A DNA stretch of 64,000 bases. Source: Gymnorhina tibicen (taxonomy: Eukaryota > Chordata > Aves > Passeriformes > Artamidae). Below the pieces are notes generated by a model that was given only the letters and a program-made list of their open reading frames with translations, did no database searches and had not been told where the DNA came from. This document shows positions 60,201 to 64,000 of this stretch, piece by piece. The stretch covers positions 62,001-126,000 of the forward strand of contig VXAZ01006873.1 in assembly GCA_013399875.1 (NCBI GenBank), in the 5' to 3' direction. The position numbers and the translations under genes are program-made. The number at the start of each line of letters is the position of its first letter. Positions within the stretch are counted from its first letter, which is position 1.

Positions 60201-63200
60201 TGCTGATTATAATGAAAGTTTAGGCACCTAGCTTTCATTTAGATGTGTAAATTTGTGTTCCTTACTCTGAATCTCATGCAAGCAGCAATATGGTCAACTT
60301 GCAAGGAGCTAAATATTAGGATAATAAGATGAAGATAAAAGTTAACAAAGACTTAATCTGTAGGACTATCTAGGTGCCCCCTTAGGTTAGGCTGAGGGGT
60401 CTCCATCCCGCATTTTTAAGAACAGGATAAACAGTTGTCAGGAAGCACTTTGGGTATAGTTTGTCTTTCCCCAGGGCCAGGAGATGTACTAGTAGATGAC
60501 CTTGGATGGTCCCCCCTGCTTGCTTCTCTAAGGTCTTAGCATGTTGTCTTCAACACCAAACTGACTCACAGAAGGTGCAAGCTCCAAATCTCCTAACACA
60601 CAGCACACAGAAAAAACCACATTTCTAGGCATTACTGTTTCGTGGTGTACTAAATACAGACATATACTTTCTTGGTTACTCAGTCTTTATAGCTTTACAG
60701 CTTAAATCTGAGTTTTGTGTTGGAACTCTCTCCTTTAGTCACTTCCTGACAATAGATGAACAAGGATTTGGGCAAGAGCAGCCTTGCAGCTGCTATACAT
60801 GGTAGTCACTCCCTTCTTTCTCATGCTCTCTTGCCTATTCCTGCTGCTTTCTGGTGGTATTTCATTCCAATTTCATTACTTCAGGCCTCAGACCTTTTTT
60901 TCGTAACCGCCCAGTTTTCTTCTGACAATGTGTTCTCAGCTCTGTCATCAACAGGTGTCATCAGTAGATGTCTTGTTTTTGAGCCAAGACTATGATCCAG
61001 AGCAAATGAAAGAGCTTTCCTACTCTGAGCCATTTAACAAAAGGCAGGTGTAAGATATTAAAAAAAAAAAGGGGGGGAAAATTCACATGTTCAGCGGGCG
61101 CTAAATTCTGGCATTTCACTTGCCCTTGAAGAAAATGTCACTGAAAAGTGCTTTTCCCCCTATTTAAAACTTTTGTAACCATTAAAAATTTTTCAATAAA
61201 AAGGCCAGATCCCTTTATATATTTGTTCCCCTTGTATTATTGCATCTTGTGAATAAAATTGTCATTCTTAAACGTTTTTTGTAGTTATCCTCTATGTCCC
61301 TTGTGAGGCTACCTGTGGATTGTAGATTGAACAATACAAGAGCAAAAGTATTCTTTACTATCTTAGCATTAACCCAGAATGCTTTGAGGGACATTTGCTG
61401 CTATGCAAACAAATTGATTTTTACTTTTACTTCTCTTAATGAAAGATTTTCCGTTTATAATGACTAATGGAATTTTTTACACATTTTTGATAACGCATCT
61501 CAGTGGAAGATCGGCTTATTCTTGGTCTTCGGACACTTTTGTTTCTACTGGGTTCACAGGTTTCCAATACAAGGAAACTTCTCACCACGTGCCTCTTGTC
61601 TCCATTCAGTATTGAGACAGAAACACTTTTCCCTCCAGTTTACCACTTAGAACAACCAAGGATGTTTCTGGTGACATCTTGACAATTTTTCACCTTCCAA
61701 AGGAGTTGCAGCTTCTGTTGTAAAACCTTGACTATAAAGCAAAATTACTGTATCACTCTTGCTGATATAATCTTATTAGTCATAAAAATAAATTTTGAAA
61801 ATCCATGCAATTAATAAAATCAAATAAGACTAAGAACATCTAAGAACTAAGACTGAAAACAGCTTGGTGTGAGATCCTGTACTCTTCATGATGCATATCC
61901 ATTAGGAAACTTACTGCTTGATAATTTTTGTCTTCAGAATATATACATTGGGCAAAATACCATTTCAAAAACAGTTTTGTTGAACAAGTTGAAACAGAAA
62001 TCTGCTCTATCGCTCAACTCAGTCTTCTGGATTGTATGGGGAAGAGATAACATCTTTTAAACAAAAATTGCTGTCATCAGTTCAGTAATCAAGGCTGAGT
62101 CAGAGGGAGGAATAGGGAGAGCCCAGTCAACAGACTAGAAACCAGTCAGAGACTGACTTACTTGAGTAGAAGACCACCTTTTCTGAGCCTGCTTTGCCTT
62201 AGGCAGTAGCATGCCTAAAAAAATAATCACCTAAGTTGCAAAATATAAGTAGTAATAGTTTTCAGAATGATAACAGTATTTTCTACCTGTACAAAGCTCA
62301 AAAGCTTGATTTGTAGGTTTCCCATGTTGTAATAGCCTACTTTTTATTGTTGCTGTTTCCCAATACCGACATTTTTTGCAGTTCGAGAGGTGTTGTTACT
62401 TGCAGAGTCTTTGGTGCCTGGAGAGTGCATTTAAACATGGGGTCTCTGATAAGCTGGCTTCTTCCAGCCAGGATTTGTCACCTAACTGAGTCATTCAAGG
62501 GCATGCATAGCTGTCCTGGCCTGTCCTGGTGTGTGAAGAGGTGGGGAGTCCCGATACTGAACATTGGCCTGTAAGGTTTTGCCAGAGCAAGCGCCTCTGT
62601 CTTGTTTAAATAAGTGATGCCATTTATCCTCCCAGCAAGGTGCTGAGTAAGAGAGCTGCTTCTGTCGTGTACACTTCAGCAGATGTTTGGGTCAATCCTT
62701 GCCTTTAAACACCATTTATCCGATTTTCTTCTCTGATGTGATTGGTAACCCACCACAGCCACAAATACAAGGTTTGCCCAGAAGAGGGAGCTTCTCCAAA
62801 GGGCTGGTGGCAACCAACACTTGCTTCAACCAATGGCACATCCTCATCATTTTGGAATACTGAAGCATTATTCAGCACTAAAATTGGTTATTTAAAAATT
62901 ACTATGAAGTCAGAATTTATTAGAAAAAAATATTAATTGCTTATAATCTGTTTCCTGCTAGGAAAGGGGCCAAATTTAATTATTATGTAGTTAGAGCATA
63001 TGTTTTTAATGTCAATGGTTATGGGTGAATTTTTCAGAAGCTATTATGGGTAAATAATAAATATTAATTTATAGAGGTCAGAAGCCTTCTTCCTTATGGC
63101 TTTACTGCTCTAAGGAAGGAGGTCATAAAAGTTAAGTTTTAGTACTGCTAAAGTGACATAGAATTAATAATGATTATCATAATTTCCATTGCAGATCTGT

Positions 63201-63230
63201 TTGAATTATGGAAATGGGCTCTACGTGAAG
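57107..63230 (+). CDS. DSG2: Desmoglein-2, 5' part (exons 1-2 only; runs off the window)
   Basis: Start of a second desmosomal cadherin gene in the same orientation. Exon 1 gives M-S-R-G-P-V-A-A-V-R-L-L-A-L-L and exon 2 gives I-C-L-N-Y-G-N-G-L-Y-V-K. Human DSG2 starts M-A-R-S-P, has a Leu-run and continues I-C-F-N-V-G-S-G-L-H-L-Q, with the same exon break. Both exons are phase 0 with GT-AG borders, separated by a 6.04 kb intron. DSG2 is the broadly expressed desmoglein of simple epithelia and heart. Exon 3, with the propeptide cleavage site, was not found before 64000, so only 27 codons are present. Identification rests on short peptides, exon size, the CpG promoter and position next to another desmoglein. 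Confidence 0.87.
57152..63194 (+). other. DSG2 intron 1
   Basis: A 6 kb intron whose first 140 bp are still in the CpG island. The rest is ordinary AT-rich DNA. An A-run followed by a G-run lies near 61060-61077. No repeat family or exon was recognised inside. Confidence 0.7.
63195..63230 (+). CDS. DSG2: DSG2 exon 2 (36-bp microexon)
   Basis: Twelve codons, phase 0 on both sides, acceptor ttccattgcag and donor gtagga. Length and phase equal those of exon 2 in the upstream desmoglein (28924-28959), and the peptide matches the same segment of human DSG2. Confidence 0.88.
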
Positions 63231-64000
63231 GTAGGATATAATGGCAAATTCTTTATCAGTGCCTAAAGAAGGGTTCTCTGAGCAGACTGTCAAAGCCATG
63301 CCTTACTTCAGTTGATAAATGTCTTGAATTCTACCATTTTCTGAAATGTGAAAGCTGCATAATGACTAAAGAAATGAAAGCTGAAAAGTAAGTGAGTAGA
63401 TTCCTACATCCCACACAGAGTGGCTTTGAACTTTGAGAAACTTCCCCTAACACAGTAAAAATGTAGATTGCCTTTTTGAACTTGGTAGATGAAAACAACC
63501 ACTGTTTTATTGAATATGTTAATTTGGGAGTCAACAGAGACAGTAGAAACTAAGGTGGACAGAAGGATGAGGGGTGTCACGTGGAGTGAGAATGAGGCAT
63601 GCTTAAGCAAGGATAGCAGAGACATTGGGTGGGTTGATTAGAGGCCTGCTCTTCCATGTATTTTGTTTTGGAGAGAAGGTTGAATATGCAAGGCAGTTTT
63701 GATGGGAACATAAACACGGTGGTAAGGCAGAAATGGTGGCTCAAAACAGCCTTAGTGCCAAACTTCTTCCCACATCTGATGACAAGCATTTAAATCTTCC
63801 AGAGCAGGTGTATTTTCACCAACCACTGATCATGGAAACTTGCACATATATTTAAAGCTTGTCTTACCTAATTCTGCCTTGATGGAAAGACCAGTGTGGT
63901 TTTCCTCTTCAACCAGCTTGAGGACTGTGTAGCTCTTAGATTGTGACTCAGGAGGCTGATGCTGCTCCATGATTTTGAAGCTACTAGCTATTGAAAGAGC
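63231..64000 (+). other. DSG2 intron 2, partial
   Basis: Begins with donor gtagga and runs to the end of the window. I looked for the R-x-K-R / E-W type exon 3 in this stretch and did not see it. Confidence 0.7.

Noticed and set aside
1..64000. tRNA, rRNA, CRISPR arrays, bacterial operons or endogenous retrovirus
   Set aside because: No cloverleaf with A/B boxes, no regularly spaced repeats, no ribosome-binding-site-led operons and no paired LTRs or gag/pol/env frames were recognised by eye.

Overview
The window looks like bird nuclear DNA. It is AT-rich and its interspersed repeats are chicken-repeat-1 (CR1) LINE copies. It carries two split genes whose exons have GT-AG boundaries and which encode desmosomal cadherins (desmogleins). 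There are no bacterial-type operons, RNA genes or CRISPR arrays. Statements about similarity to mammalian desmogleins rest on recognised motifs and recalled human proteins, not on an alignment run here.

Layout. Positions 1-22100 are intergenic with no supported exon. They hold a decayed 2.7 kb CR1 copy (about 6600-9306), a solo CR1 tail and small simple repeats. Positions 22201-43352 (+) hold a complete desmoglein gene that I could reconstruct as 16 coding exons. All boundaries are GT-AG, the phases agree throughout, and the total is 3543 bp, or 1180 residues. It has a signal peptide, a propeptide with a furin site, cadherin repeats, an extracellular anchor, one membrane span, the catenin-binding segment and a desmoglein tail of repeated V-T-E-R-V units. 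The ectodomain and juxtamembrane parts read most like DSG4, while the repeat-rich tail and C-terminus read like DSG1. A glycine tract of 34 residues, followed by a Tyr/Asp/Gly-rich stretch, sits between the last cadherin-like domain and the membrane.

Positions 43353-56690 are the 3' UTR and intergenic DNA, with a CR1 cluster at 50.6-53.3 kb. A CpG island at about 56700-57290 contains the first coding exon of a second desmoglein (57107-57151). Its 36-bp exon 2 is at 63195-63230, and the rest lies beyond the window. Exon structure, signal sequence and CpG-island promoter all point to DSG2. The same 36-bp second exon is found in both genes.

How they work together: desmogleins pair with desmocollins to form the adhesive core of desmosomes and bind plakoglobin and plakophilins inside the cell. 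The first gene has no CpG island and is probably restricted to epidermis and its appendages. The second has a housekeeping-type promoter, as expected for the broadly expressed DSG2. The two genes lie in the same orientation about 13.8 kb apart, with no DSG3-like gene recognised between them. The most unusual signals are the glycine-rich anchor, the DSG4/DSG1 mosaic character, the altered cadherin motifs in the first gene and a pyrimidine-rich block in its last intron.
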